Notes: generated from the letters alone by a model not told the origin. DNA of 64,000 nucleotides from Spinacia oleracea (GCF_020520425.1 NC_079487.1:49328719-49392718), one strand, 5' to 3'; positions 20,715 to 32,720 are shown, counted from the first letter of the stretch. Program-made: numbers and translations.

Positions 20715-22337
20715 ATATTTTTTTTTTTTTGACATAGGCTGATTTTACATAAATTAAAAAGTATTACAACTATACGCTAACTTCTACAACAACAATAAGG
20801 TCTTTTTAGACCATTACACATACTAAACCAACAAAATACACATGAATTAACAAAGAAAGGGAAAAGTGGTCTTCTTGCTTGAGTCCTTGATTGTTGAAAA
20901 TGCCTTGCTTACACCACCTACGATTGGTCTTGCCAAGGCAATTTGCGACTGAGTTCTCTTTATAGAAGATGGTACTGATGTTAGGCCAATTTTGACTAGG
21001 AATGTCCTGAAAGTACCTGTAGAACTTGGAAAACAAGGAAAGGAGAGACAGAGAGACAATGCTATGGGCTAGACTCATAGACCTTGTGCTTTTTTCACAA
21101 GCGTCGAAACAGAAATGGTTTAGCATACTATGAAACCCCATAAAATGGGGAGCAGCGTTCATATATTGATTTTTGAAAGCGCTAAGAACTACTCTCAACG
21201 CTAACCTGAAAGAAGGGATAACAAGAACTACCCTCCAAGACCAAAGGACAACCCAACCCCAATAACACCGGACCTTCCCATAATCTATTACTCCTTCCTT
21301 AATCAAACAACTAAAACTACAACCTCCAATCCTACACCCAACTCCAAAGGACAACTCCATTATTCCAACATCATCTACGGTAGAGGGAGGGCACACACAG
21401 CAACACATTAACTCCCCCCACCTAACAACCCACCTACAGACTAAATATATCTTCAAGATACATCCAATCAACACCAGAAAACTCAGATGAACACCAATAC
21501 CAACAATCTTATACGGACAATACTTATCAAAACCAAGAAGAAAACAACACAAAATTTCCCAAAACAAAGTGTTAATCCAAAACATATTAAAAACAAACCT
21601 ATAAACTAACACAAGGCAAAGCAGGGGAGGTGCGGGCATAAGCACAAGAGGCAAAATTTAACCCAAAAACTGAAACCCTAAACTAACCTTTACCTTTACC
21701 GTCCAGGTCGGGGTGGTTAGACACTACAAAACGGCGGCAACTACCTTTACAGTCAAGATCGGGGTGGTTCGACACTACAAGACTGCGGCGACTACCTTTA
21801 CCGTCCAGATCGGGGTGGTCCGACACACACAAGGCGGCGATGATTGAAAGGGGTTGGGAAAAACAAGCCACGAAATCCCAAAATAAGGAAATTCCGAAAA
21901 CTTACACAAGATAAGACAACCCACAAAAAACACCAACGATTCTTCCAAACAAAAACCCTAACCCTAATAGATTACCTTTACCGACGGCGGCGGCTACGAT
22001 TAAAGCAGGGCTGGAAGATGACTCGATTTTTTAACCTCCGAACCCAAAATTCACGAGGTTTGCTTGCTTATTCCGATTCTCAAATTAAAAACCCTAAAAA
22101 CTAACAGAGATCGGCGAGAAGAGCTTCGAACTAAGAGGAGGTGGAAGCTAAAACTTGGCTCCTCTTTCTCTTCGCCACCGATAGAAAACACTATGATGCT
22201 CGCCGGCGACCCGAGTTGAGCGGCGTACTCAGACCGCCGACGAACAAAGGAACCTAGGGTTTGGGGTTTTTTTGGTTTAGAGAGAAGGGAGAGGTTTCTA
22301 GAGAGAGAAGGGGTTTTTTAAAATCAAAATTAAGTTC
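20715..22337 (-). mobile_element. internally deleted LINE (non-LTR retrotransposon) with poly(A) tail
   Basis: The insert is flanked by an 11-bp direct duplication GTATAATACAT (20704-20714 and 22338-22348). On the minus strand it begins near 22320 with a pyrimidine-rich leader containing CTCTCTCTAGAAACC and AACCCTAGG, and it ends at 20718-20730 in a run of A (poly-T on the plus strand), the hallmark of target-primed reverse transcription. Near the 3' end, frame 21654-20806 contains WPNISTIFYKENSVANCLGK, resembling the YREGN-VAD-LA tail of a plant LINE RNase H domain. At 1.6 kb it lacks the body expected of a full LINE, so it is a deletion derivative, probably moved in trans. The RNase H match is weak; the duplication and poly(A) are strong. 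Confidence 0.75.
21691..21843. repeat. 51-bp tandem repeat, three copies, in the LINE leader
   Basis: TACCTTTACCGTCCAG-type units start at 21691, 21742 and 21793 and share TCGGGGTGGT. Tandem repeats in the 5' leader are a known style of LINE promoter structure; a promoter role here is only inferred. Confidence 0.8.
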
Positions 22338-22439
22338 GTATAATACATTTATAACAATTAACATAATGAAGTATGTAATTTCCATGGTACATTAAATTAT
22401 TGGTTAGAATAATTAAGTTTAATGTATTTATGTTACAAC

Positions 22440-22798
22440 AGATAGGTACAACAGATATTATTTGTTGGTGAAAATGCATGTTACCAATAGAAACATGTAT
22501 CACCAATAAAACGCAATCCATTGGTTTATGTTTTACCAATAAATTATAACTGTTGGTATATACACTACAAACAAAAGATTGTCTGTTGGTATAAGTATCA
22601 CCAACAGATGAAGATTTGTTGGTATTAATGTGTAATACCAACGGATCCCAAATGTTTGTTGGTAAAACTTTTACCAACAAAGGTTTTACCAACACTCTAC
22701 CAACAAAAATTTATCTGTTGGTGAAAACATTTACCAATAGATTTATAGCTTACACCAACAGATTTTGGCCTATTGGTAAAAGTCATTTTTCTGTAGTG
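22440..22798. repeat. right subterminal repeat array and terminus of the CACTA element
   Basis: About 20 copies of TTGGT and ACCAA motifs in both orientations (TGTTGGTA, ACCAACAG, ACCAATAG) lie in 360 bp and end with TTTTTCTGTAGTG at 22798. Dense direct and inverted subterminal repeats are the transposase-binding region of CACTA elements. Confidence 0.85.
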
Positions 22799-23690
22799 TA
22801 TTATGCATCACATAAATATTTACAGCAATTAATCAAGGCTTCCAATAATCTACCAATTATTCAATCCTTATTAATTCTAATCAAGTTGTTTTAACCTTAA
22901 AGGATTGTAGACCTAATCAAGAGTTTATGACTAAAAGGCTCCCACTTAACCCAATAAATTTACATGCTTTACTAATTTTAAACATAAAATTGTATTTCCT
23001 AGTCTAACCGGAAACATACAAATTTAATTAAAATTTAAAGCTCATATAAATTAATAATTGAATCCTTTAATTTATTTTCAGTTGAATTAAATATATAAAT
23101 TTAAATTTATTCAAGGTTTTAATTTTAGTAAAATAATTAGTATAAATAAAATTTATAATAATTAGATTATTCAAAATTAAATTCCGAGAAAAAATTAAAT
23201 TACGAATTTTAAAATTAATTAAAATCGTTTTCGAACTGAAAATTCAAAATTAAATTCAAAGCGCATCAATCGGATCAAGACGAGGCACATGGGCTTGCGC
23301 CCATGCCCCGTCGAGTGCACGAGGCAGCAGGGCCCCTCGATTGATCGCATAGCAAGGCAATGCACGAGCAGGCCACACGCATACGCAGCCAGCCCAGCCA
23401 CGCATGCGCGCGTCCCGCTTGCTCGATGGGCGAGGCAGCGCGCGCTGTGGCGCAGCATCCATCGCTGCCCACGTGCGCTTGCTCGCTCGCTGTGCTTTGC
23501 ATCATCGCCCATCGCCCATGCGCGCAGCACACACGCCCAGGCATCACTGCCTTGCGCGCGCGCCACGCTCGTTGCTCGCTGCATTCGTACTGCACGGGCT
23601 TGCTCGTCATCGCATGCCCGCACTATACAACACCCCTTAAGGGTAACATGTAGCGTCCATTGCTATGTGCGTATTATCATTCAAAAAAGT
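22799..23690 (-). repeat. inverted leader fragment of the long-LTR Copia family (copy C)
   Basis: This stretch is the reverse complement of about 25860-27010 in copy A: the CCGGTTAGACTAG context, the AT-rich spacer, then the GC-rich island at 23270-23640 ending in the CCTTAAGG segment. No LTR is attached on either side; the CACTA element cuts it at the left and it fades near 23690. Overlapping open frames on both strands within 23219-23744 are by-products of the GC-rich repeats. Confidence 0.85.
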
Positions 23691-24054
23691 ACAGAGGCAT
23701 CATACTTCAACCGAACAAATAGCACATACTTAAGTAGTTCCTGAAGGAAATAATGCCCTTGGTTCAAGTATGCATTCTATGTTGTGTCTAATAAATGCGG
23801 TTCAGTATTAATTAACAAGTTAATAATTCAGTGAGATCAAGTGAGCTGAATGCCTAGCTAGAGGCCGCTTCAGTTCAAGTGGAATTAATGATATTAATCC
23901 ACAGCTTACTCTTGACTGAACCCGTAGGGTCACACAAATAGTACGTAAACGGATCAAGTATTTAATGGCATTAGATACTCCATCTATGGATATTCGGAAT
24001 CGACGGATCTTGGTTTCAGTGGGAGCTGAGATCGTCACAGGCAAGAAATGAATA

Positions 24055-24375
24055 CTCCGGAAACGATGATATTGCCGGAAACGGAAATATGGATCGTATC
24101 GGAAATATAAATATTATCCAAGTCGTAGATGTTGCCGGAAACGGAAACATGGTACGTATCGGAAAATATTATCGGAAATGGAAATATTGCCAGAATCGGA
24201 AATATTGCCGGAAACGGAAATATTGTCAGAATCGGAAATATTATCGGAATCGGAAAATAATTCCGGAAACGGAAATATTAAATATTTGTTCGAAACGGAA
24301 ATTGATTCCGGAATCGGAAATATTAAATATTGTTCGTATCGGAAATGAATTCCGGAACCGGGAATTTAATCGGAA
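24055..24375. repeat. CGGAAATATT-type motif array in the LTR U3 region
   Basis: More than ten variants of CGGAAATATT, together with palindromic TTCCGGAA and ATTCCGGAAT, are packed in about 320 bp upstream of the LTR TATA box. The same array is found in every LTR of the family, for example 37187-37505, 50590-50915 and 59370-59690, and inverted in the solo LTR at about 39075-39355. A regulatory role is inferred from position. Confidence 0.8.
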
Positions 24376-24747
24376 GCGTATCGTACGAATTAGCATCGGA
24401 CGAGGCCTGCCGGACGAAGGCCCAGCACGAAGTCGGGCCATCGCCCAGCAAGCCAAACGCGCGCCCAGCCAAGGCAGCGCCCAGGCCCACCGCAAGGCAG
24501 GCCCAGCGCGCGCCAAGGCCATGGCCTCGCTGCGTGGGCTGCTGCTTGCACGCACACGCATGGGCGGCCCTCGTGGCTGCCGTGTGTGTGTGAGTTTGTG
24601 TTCATGCATGATTCCTAAAACTATTAGAATTAGTATATGATTAAATTCCTATTCCTAAAAGGATAAATTAATTAATTAGAGTTCTTGTAGGATTCTAAGT
24701 TTAATTAATTCGTATCCTACTAGGATTCCAATTCCCTTTCCATAACT

Positions 24748-24756
24748 CTATAAATA
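24748..24756 (+). promoter_or_regulatory. TATA box of the copy A 5' LTR
   Basis: CTATAAATA follows CATAA and precedes CGTGCCTAGG. The site is conserved at 37877-37885, 51303-51311 and 63487-63495, and in inverted form near 38659-38668 of the solo LTR. Confidence 0.65.
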
Positions 24757-25108
24757 CGTGCCTAGGGTCACATATTTTCTGAGAGATTAATTCAAGTATT
24801 CAAAGTGAGTTTTGAGAGAAAAATTCAGTCATATTTCTAAGAGTGCCGAAAATTCTAGTACCTTAAGGGCGATTCTAGTTGGTCAATCTTAAGGCGGATC
24901 CGGACGTGCTGTGGACTATCTACGGAGGGACGACACTTGGAGTCCTAAAGACTTGTTCTTGTTCGGTTCGGGCGCAGCTAGGGAAGGCACGCAACAAAGA
25001 GTATGCATCTAAACTATGCTATATGATTATGTGTAAATAATATGTATTCCTGGCTAAATGGTTTTTCCGCATGATTTATGAATTGTCATATGTATCATAA
25101 CCTAACAG

Positions 25109-25122
25109 TGGTATCACGAGCC
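25109..25122 (+). other. primer-binding site of Copia copy A (initiator tRNA-Met type)
   Basis: TGGTATCACGAGCC lies one base after the LTR. The usual plant Copia site is TGGTATCAGAGC; this one has an extra C after TGGTATCA, and copy B has the same extra base. Confidence 0.8.
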
Positions 25123-25859
25123 CCTTATTATTTTCATAATCTAAATTGCATGAACATGGTTAAATATTACAAATTTGCATGAATTAAAAGGGGTGATTAA
25201 TTTTCGTAATTGTTAATTAATTGCAAATTGCGTTTATTTGATTATACGTACACAGTTTTTCGGCAGTTTTTTCGTTACTCATCCAAATCGAGTGATTTTT
25301 GTGTCAATTCCGCATGTAAAAGGCATTCTAAAATTTTGACAAAAATAATCTTTTTCTGCCGAACCCAGAATTCTCAAATTCGAAGCCTAACTATGACTTT
25401 TCGAAGGTTTTAGTTTTTCGAATGCAAAATTTCGTAAATTTAAGATGTTAAATTAAATATTTGCGATTCTTGTTGATAAATCTTGAATTTTTGATTGACC
25501 TACTGTATATGTTTAACAAGTTTGAATGCCTAGCCTTGTTAATTATGCAATCTAATTTGTAATTATGATTAATTTGTTGAAAATTAGAATAATTTAGAAT
25601 TAATTTGATTTTCATAATTAATTATAATTTAATTAGAAACCTATGATTAAAAACCACCATAAAAATTGTAAATTTATGATAAATTTTAAATTTTTATGAT
25701 AAATTTTAAATTTTTATGACCTAGACTTGAATCCATGACAATCGGAAATCAATTGAATAATAAATTTTTGATTTTTCGCCCTAAAATTATGAAATTAATA
25801 TTATTTATTAATTTGTCATTAATTTTAAATATAAATTTTAAATTTTTATGCGATTCGTT

Positions 25860-26530
25860 CATATAACTTGCACGCGCAAAGCAATGGACGCTTCGTGTTA
25901 CCCTTAAGGGGTGTTGTATAGTGCGGGCATGCGACGACGAGCAAGGGAGCTCGTCGCCCGTGCGGCACGAATGCAATGAGCAAGGCATGGTGCACGAGCA
26001 CAAGGCAGCAGCCCTGCCTTGTGTCGTGGGCCACGAGCTATGGACGAATGGGCAGGGGCAAAAGGCAAGCCATGGCAGTCGCGTGTGGGCAGCAAGCGAG
26101 CTGCGCCACAACGCGCACTGCCTCGCGCAAGGGCGCGCAGCCTCCCGCGCAGCGAGCGCAAGCTCGCGTACCACGAGCGCTGCGCCAAGCGTTGATCGCG
26201 CGGAATGGCTCGCGCGCACAGCGAGCGATGGCTCGCGTGCACAAGCGAGGGATGGCTCGCGCGCACAGCGAGCGATGGCTCGCGCGCACAGCGAGCAATG
26301 GCTCGCGCGCACAGTGAGCGATGGAGCGCGCGCAGCGAGCGCTGGCGAGCGCGCACAACGAGCGATGGCTCGCGTGCGTCGAGCGCTGGCGCGCGCGCAG
26401 CGAGCACCACAGCGTGCGATGGCTTGCGATGGAAGATGCAGCAGCTATGCGACGAGCGCATGGGCTGCGCGCACATGGCCAGCAATGGCTGTGTGCGTGC
26501 GGCCCATGGGCGTGCAATGCGTAGGGTGTT
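25860..26530. repeat. GC-rich hairpin-repeat island in the Copia leader (copy A)
   Basis: In an otherwise AT-rich leader this 670-bp island is dominated by tandem GGCTCGCGCGCACAGCGAGC-like units of about 24 bp (26205-26340). Each unit pairs GCTCGC with GCGAGC, so each can fold into a hairpin. Long open frames appear on both strands at once, the expected by-product of stop-poor GC-rich repeats rather than evidence of genes. Equivalent islands are at 52140-52790 and, inverted, 23270-23640. Confidence 0.85.
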
Positions 26531-27861
26531 TGCGTTGCGATTAAATCGTTTTGAATGTTTAATTTGAAATTTTTCAGTTTACGTAATTTTAATTAATTTT
26601 AAAATTAATAATTTAAATTATTTTCTTGGATTTTAATTTTGAATATTGTAATTATAATAAATTTTATTTATTCTAATTATTTTACTAAAATTAAAATCAT
26701 GAATTAATTTAAATACGACTGAAATTAAATTAAACTTTTTGGATTCAATTATAAATTCATATGAGCTTTAAATTTTAATTAAATTTGTATGTTTCCGGTT
26801 AGACTAGAAATACATTTTTATGTTTAAAATTAGTAAAGCATATAAATTTATTGGTTTAAGTGGGAGCGCTTTTTAGTCATAAACTCTTGATTAGGTCTAC
26901 GAATCCTTAAGGTTAAAACAACTTGATTAGAATTAATAAGGCCTGAATAATTGGTAGATTATTGGTGCCCTTGATTAATTGCTGCAAATGTTTACGTGAT
27001 GCATAATGTGTTTTACTAACCAGCTATGTGGGCCATTCATGATAATGAATGGGTGAATGGTATATATTGTATATGTACTGTTTTGCAGGTTATGAAGTGA
27101 CTAGTATGGCCCAAATAGGATAGAAAATATGGTCTGCGTACCATTAATTTGAATGTAATTGGTCTAAAGTACCAAAGTTGTTTTTCAATTCAAATATGGT
27201 CTGCGTACCATCGAATAGTTGTAATTAGTTTTAATTATAGCTTATCCTATTTGAAGAAAATGGTGCCTCCCACGGAGATTTTCAAGACGGACTTTGAAGT
27301 TAAAGCTTCAAGATGAAGTCGGGCCATACTAGATCACATTTATCTTATGCATGTTTTAAGTTATTTATTGCTTTTAAATATGTCTTAAAATGCATGAGAT
27401 CAAAAGCTTGATTATGTTGCATGATTAAGGATTTTAGTTCACTTAAAATCTAACCAACATAGTAAGAGCCTTAAGTTCCAAACTTAAAAATTGAGTTAAA
27501 AGGTGCCATGCCAAAATATACACTTGCTTGGATATCCTTTACATCAATCTAGTAATAGTTTTCGCTCAGCGAGGTGTTACTTATTGGTCCTAAAGGGGCA
27601 AGGTACACAAATAATTGTGAGTACATGTTAGTTTTGGTGAAACTCAACGATATAAGTAAGGAGTCCTTTTATGTCGTGGCAAAATCGATAGGTTTACCTA
27701 ATAAGTTCTTAGACGTACCTATCAACCAAGAATAGTTTCTAGACTATTAGCAAAAGGCTTTTGCTTACCTAAGATGTTTTAGGATTAAGTCGACAAACTG
27801 TGCTTAGTTCATCAATGATTTTAGGGTCTTGGAATCATTTTATTCACACCTGCCGGAACAA

Positions 27862-30800
27862 TAAAATCGAATAAAATGCTAATAACTTGTTTGAATTGCA
27901 TGGTTGCTTTAATTTCAAGTTATTATTCATGATAAATGTTTAGACTTTGCATGCTTCAATGTATGTTTTAATTATTATTTATAATTAAATATCTTGCACT
28001 GCAATAAATCCTTTTAGAAAGGTAACAGTAAATTTCCTCGATTGGTAGTGAATCCAAGAACGATTCACGGAAATGAGAGAAAATGAGCAATTTAAAATGT
28101 ACGTTTCTTATATCAACTTTTATGGTTGTTTTCAACATCAAAATCGAATGGCAAACCAATTGGTGCTTGTGAATTCAAAATACACTGTAGTTTTGAGATC
28201 ATAAAGCATTGAGTCTAATACGCTCAGCTTTACCAATGGTTAACAACCTAATATCTTTGTCCATTTAATTCTCGAATGAGTCTAGTCCCTAGACATTCGA
28301 ATAGATCGATGCTTAGAGAACTTTAGAAGCTTCTAGTCAGATCATCTAGTTGAAACTTAATATTCAACATAAATTAAATGGTAAGAACCTTGTTGGGGTG
28401 ACATTGGACATGTCTAACAAAGTATAAAAGTCAACACTAAAGAATTCAATTCTTAAGACTATAAGAAAGGGTACAAGAAATAGGAAAACGAGGAACAAAT
28501 GAAAGGAATTTACGATTCCGTTTCTACCTATAAGTTTATGTTTAAAGAGAAGTGACCTAGCAATCAAACTTCCTTGGTATCATATACCGCTTGAGGTTCT
28601 TACTTCGGTAATAACTCAAACAATGGAAGCTAGGATACACTAATGACCTACAAGTGGGAAATGAAGCATGGAAATGCTACATTAGTTGTAGGGTCATCTA
28701 GTTTGTTTTAAGTCCTTTCAAAGGCTGGAACTTAATGGCTATTTTGTTCCATAATCAGCATACCTAAATTTCTGTTTTTCAAACACAGAAAGACTCACAT
28801 TCAAGAAAAACAAAAACAATGTTTGTTTGTTTATTTGAGTGAAATGGTCAATTACGGGTTTAGTCAAATATGCTTGATTAAAACAAACAACTCTTTAACA
28901 ATAAAAACTTTACTAGGTTCAAATCAACCCCTTGATTTGAGTTCCACTAATCTTTGGCATTGTTGCTTAGACCATGTCAACAAGTTAACACTCACAAGCT
29001 CTATTTTAATGGACTTTTGAAAGTTGGTTGATTTCTAGATCAACTTAAGACAAGCTAGTCTTACTTGTTGAAAGTAACAAAGAATATGAACTATTGTTAG
29101 AACGCCTAGACAATAGAGTTCAAAGCTAAAGAAAGGTTTTATGACTTTATTATTTCACATAGATTTGAGTGAATATAGGTTTATTTACTCAATGTGATAT
29201 AAGTATGAATCTGTTTGGCTAGTTCAAAGATTCAGAAGTATAAATCCCACTTGGTAAGAAATCATAAAGATCTAGGTTAGATCATGTTGATGATTACTTA
29301 AATCAAGAATGATCATCAATGATTGTGTAGTAAAATTCACAATCTAGCTCCATAAGATATGGCATATCTAAGTTGGAATGATCGAAGTCGATTAGTACTT
29401 GATTCGATCAATGATGGATCATAAATACTTTTCCTTTAAATTCTAAAACAAAATGCTCAACTACCACCAAACTAAACTAAATTCTTCAAAGCTATAGAAA
29501 AGAAATTTCAGAATATCTTTTCGATAATATATATCTAAAGAGTTGCTAAACTCAGTGGGAGCTTAGTGTTTGTTATTCAACAAACTAAGGCCCAAGTATA
29601 GATATATGTTTCATTGTGATTTATTCAAATGAGACACAAAGGTATTGTTTCTACCACGAATTTTTGAGAACATAATGTTTGTTTGCTCGAAATGATGTCC
29701 TTTTGGAGATTCGTTTCCAAAATGACAAGTGGGAGAAAATAGACCTCGAAAGTCTTCGAGGCGAACAACAAACATAAACGGACATTCCGGAGGCTTTTCG
29801 AAGTGCTTCAGAAAATCCGAACTTATTCTTTAAGGACTTTAGAAGTGGCTTTAAAGAATAGACATCTCTTAGAAGACTTTACAAGTGCTTCAAGGAGAAC
29901 AGAATATTCAAAGGACTTTCAAGTGGCTATTGATATTCTATTGTTTGATGTTCTATACCCTAGTAGGCATAGAGTTCAAGTCACTGGAACTATGAGATTC
30001 TTCTATTAGATAGTGAAGAAACATGGAGTTCAGGTCACTGAAACTATGCAATTATTCTATTAGATAGTAAAGAAACCTACAACTTGCAGTCAAACTAAAA
30101 GAAGTGACTTGTAAGAAAGCTATGACGAAACCCAGATTCCCTAAAATGGTTAGAGGCCATATATAGACTATATGTTTAATTGGTTAAAGGCCATAAAACA
30201 TACTCAATGTTTTGATGACAAAATTGAAATTTTGTTGATTTGCAAGAATAGTTTCACACCTATTGGTTGCAAGTTTGTTTTAAGGATAAAAACCATCAAA
30301 CATGGAATTGTGTTCACACACAAAGCGAGATTAGTTGCTAAAGGTTACAAGCAAATTCATGGCATGGATTGTGTTGAAACCTCATGCAAAATCGTAATGC
30401 TTAAGTCTATAATTCAAGCAATGATTGCATATTGGTACATATAGCAATTGGATGACAAAACGTATTCCTCAATCAAATGTTGGAATATAATATGTACATG
30501 GTATGTCATAGAATTTGTGGATCCAAATAAATGCTTGAAAAGGAAAGCTAGCTTATAAAATCTAAGTACAGATTTAAGCAAGCAATTGGGAATTGGAACT
30601 GTATTTTAAGTGAAGCTAATAAGCATTTTAGTTTCATAAAATATACATGATTCTTATAGATATATAAGAAGTTTAGTGGGAGTACTTAAAACTTAATTGG
30701 TCCTATGTGTATTACACACATATCTCTCTATTGTGAAATAACATTCAAATGCTAATGACTTAGATTTGAAATTATTCATCAATGATGGACCATGGCGAAA

Positions 30801-31944
30801 CTTAGTACATACTGGGTATTAAGATCTATTTACAAAGATCTTATGATATTGTTTTGGATTAAGTAATGGCATTTACTAAATCAAACATGAAAGTCTCCAT
30901 TGGAGATATTCGACCCATGTGAATAAATCTAAGTAAAGAATGTTTGAACTATGTATAAGCATTTACTAAGTTAAACATCAAAGGATCTAAATAAGATTCT
31001 TAACCTATATTATATGTCAAAGAATTTAGCTGGATTTAGTATCTACTGAAACTAGATAAGCTAAAGTTACATTAATAGAATTCAATTGGGAATTATTCTG
31101 CAAAAGAATTTATCATGTATGATATAATATGAGGATCGCCAAAAACGTATCGTATGACTTTAGGCATGACGAACATATACCAATATCTATTGATCTAAGT
31201 GAAGATCAACTAGATTGAGATCAAGAATACTTATGGTACTTGAAATAGTACATAGGAATAGTTCTTGATTCAAGGAAATAAAGATATGCTAAATATTGAT
31301 GCTACACGCATAAACACTGGCAAAGGATCAAGCAAGACCCTTTGGAGTTAACCATTGATAAGGACGAGCTATAGAGCATCGTGTTTTGAAATGGCAACAT
31401 GGATTGGAGACCATGAGTTGTTGCGTGGGAAATTAAAATAATAATTGCTATGTTCTAAGATACAGCTGGAAAGTCTTCCACATATCTGTGAACTGCTTGG
31501 ATAAGTAATTCCAAACAAAGCATCACTAGCAACCTATAAAGTTGAAGTAAAAGTACTTATTGCCTAAGAAGCAATAAAATAGGGTTGTTTATGTTAAAGA
31601 GTTCTTCACTGAACTTGGGTAAATCACATGTCTGCTGGCTTGATGGTTCTTCATTGAAAAATGCGTAGAACCACTCTTGAAGTAAGAAAGACTAGATCAC
31701 ATAATAAACAAACTCAAAAGATCTTATCATCCTATCTCGAATATCATTCGATGAAAAAGATATTAAGATTGGCAAAGCATGATAACTAAACCTATGCAAC
31801 AAGTGAGAAAGCAACACTCACATTGTAGCACTGGAAATCAAGCATAGCTTTGAATTCCATGAAATGTTTTAAAGATGGGTTCGAGGCCCATGGTTGTAAA
31901 ACATTGGGGTTGAACATTTATCATATATGAAATGTATTTTCATA
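27862..31944 (+). pseudogene. decayed gag-pol of Copia copy A
   Basis: This region occupies the same place and nearly the same length as gag-pol of copy B but is riddled with stops. Recognisable remnants include an integrase zinc-module piece (LWHCCLDHVNKL, about 28961), a stretch before RT matching copy B's AAAATGACAAGTGGGAGAAAA (29723 onward), an RT piece (KARLVAKGYKQIHGMD, about 30322-30370) and a final segment equivalent to the RNase H tail near 31790-31860. No open frame exceeds 90 codons. Divergence from copy B begins abruptly near the gag start and ends abruptly in the 3' UTR. Confidence 0.85.
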
Positions 31945-32703
31945 TTCCATTTAATCTTGGTTTAGTATTAAATGATGAGTCCCTTCAAATTTTACGATAT
32001 ATTCAAGATAGACTGTCAGGACCAGTCCTGTGACTAAGAAATGTCTATCAAGTGAACTTGAATGTCAAAGGTTGAAAATGGTTCCTAGTCGAAGTTTTCT
32101 ATAAAATTGGACGCATAGAAAACGTTAGACGATTAGAATGCAAGATGACTAGTAGTTCTGTTTCTTGAACTATGTGGACATGGCAATGTCATAATCATTT
32201 GCATAGATACTTACTTTGGGAAGACTAGTATCGGACAAGACCTATGAAACTTTACTGTAAGAGATGAGAATCTGTCATAAGTAAATTTCATTAAATTATT
32301 AGACACTAAATCCTCAATACCTGAGTGATTTGAGATTACTTGTTTGAGAACTGGTTGCTTTGACGTTGACCAACCGTCGCACCGTAAAAGGAGGCTATAA
32401 AGGCAACGCTCAGGTAATCACCTATCAAACGAAGTCTAATCTCAAGATCGCAAGATTGGGATTGTCCTCCCATAAATCGGGATGAGATGCTTAAAAGTTG
32501 TACAAGGCCACTCGGAGAGCTAGAAACTGTGAAATGCATGGCCGTGCTCGGATGAATCATAGGCTATGATTATCTGTTTATTTGATCAGTTGAACTCTGA
32601 AACCGAGGAACACCTCTGGACATAATAAGGATGACAACTCTTACCTTATGTTCAAGAGCAAGCATCGAGCGACAAAGGAATTAGGAAATGCACACTTGTC
32701 CCT

Positions 32704-32720
32704 AAGGACAAGTGGGAGAC
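32704..32720 (+). other. polypurine tract of Copia copy A
   Basis: AAGGACAAGTGGGAGAC lies directly before the 3' LTR start at 32721. The same sequence is found in copy B at about 59042-59058. Confidence 0.75.

Larger units (their letters stand above)
13971..22798 (+). mobile_element. CACTA (En/Spm) transposon with two genes; left end not located
   Basis: Two CACTA-type genes read rightward (TNP2 transposase, then a Transposase_24-type second gene), followed by a subterminal repeat array ending at 22798. Read inward, that end is CACTACAGAAAAATGACTTT, a standard CACTA terminus. A LINE derivative (20715-22337) is inserted between the second gene and the array. The start given here is the first transposase codon, because no matching left terminus appears in 1-979 or 12666-13970; the left end is deleted or outside the window. 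The right flank is an inverted Copia leader fragment, so this element probably landed inside that older copy. Confidence 0.75.
23742..25107 (+). repeat. 5' LTR of Copia copy A
   Basis: At 1366 bp this LTR is long. It starts TGAAGGAAA and ends ACCTAACA. It contains a cluster of CGGAAATATT-like motifs (about 24055-24375), a GC-rich stretch (24400-24590) and a TATA box. The 183-codon open frame at 24089-24640 is produced by the repeat and is not a gene. Confidence 0.95.

Noticed and set aside
20806-21654. 282-codon minus-strand frame rich in Cys, Leu and Val
   Set aside because: Runs through the LINE derivative across different parts; only the last 60 or so residues resemble RNase H, so it is not one gene.
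22562-22580. Internal CACTAC motif that could be a left CACTA end
   Set aside because: It lies within the right subterminal array and lacks the GAAAAATGAC continuation shared with the true end.
23219-23744. Several overlapping long open frames on both strands
   Set aside because: They lie in the GC-rich repeat island of the inverted Copia leader, where all frames lack stops; no domain is present.
24089-24640. 183-codon frame repeated at 37218, 50628 and 59406
   Set aside because: It is the LTR U3 motif array translated; conserved only because LTRs are conserved, and it is broken by insertion in the last copy.
25749-26567. Six overlapping frames up to 207 codons rich in Ala, Arg and Ser
   Set aside because: By-product of GCTCGC/GCGAGC tandem repeats; open on both strands at once and length changes with repeat number between copies.
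32336-32560. 74-codon frame conserved at 58674-58898
   Set aside because: Lies in the conserved Copia 3' UTR, on the opposite strand, without domain; conservation is explained by recent common origin.
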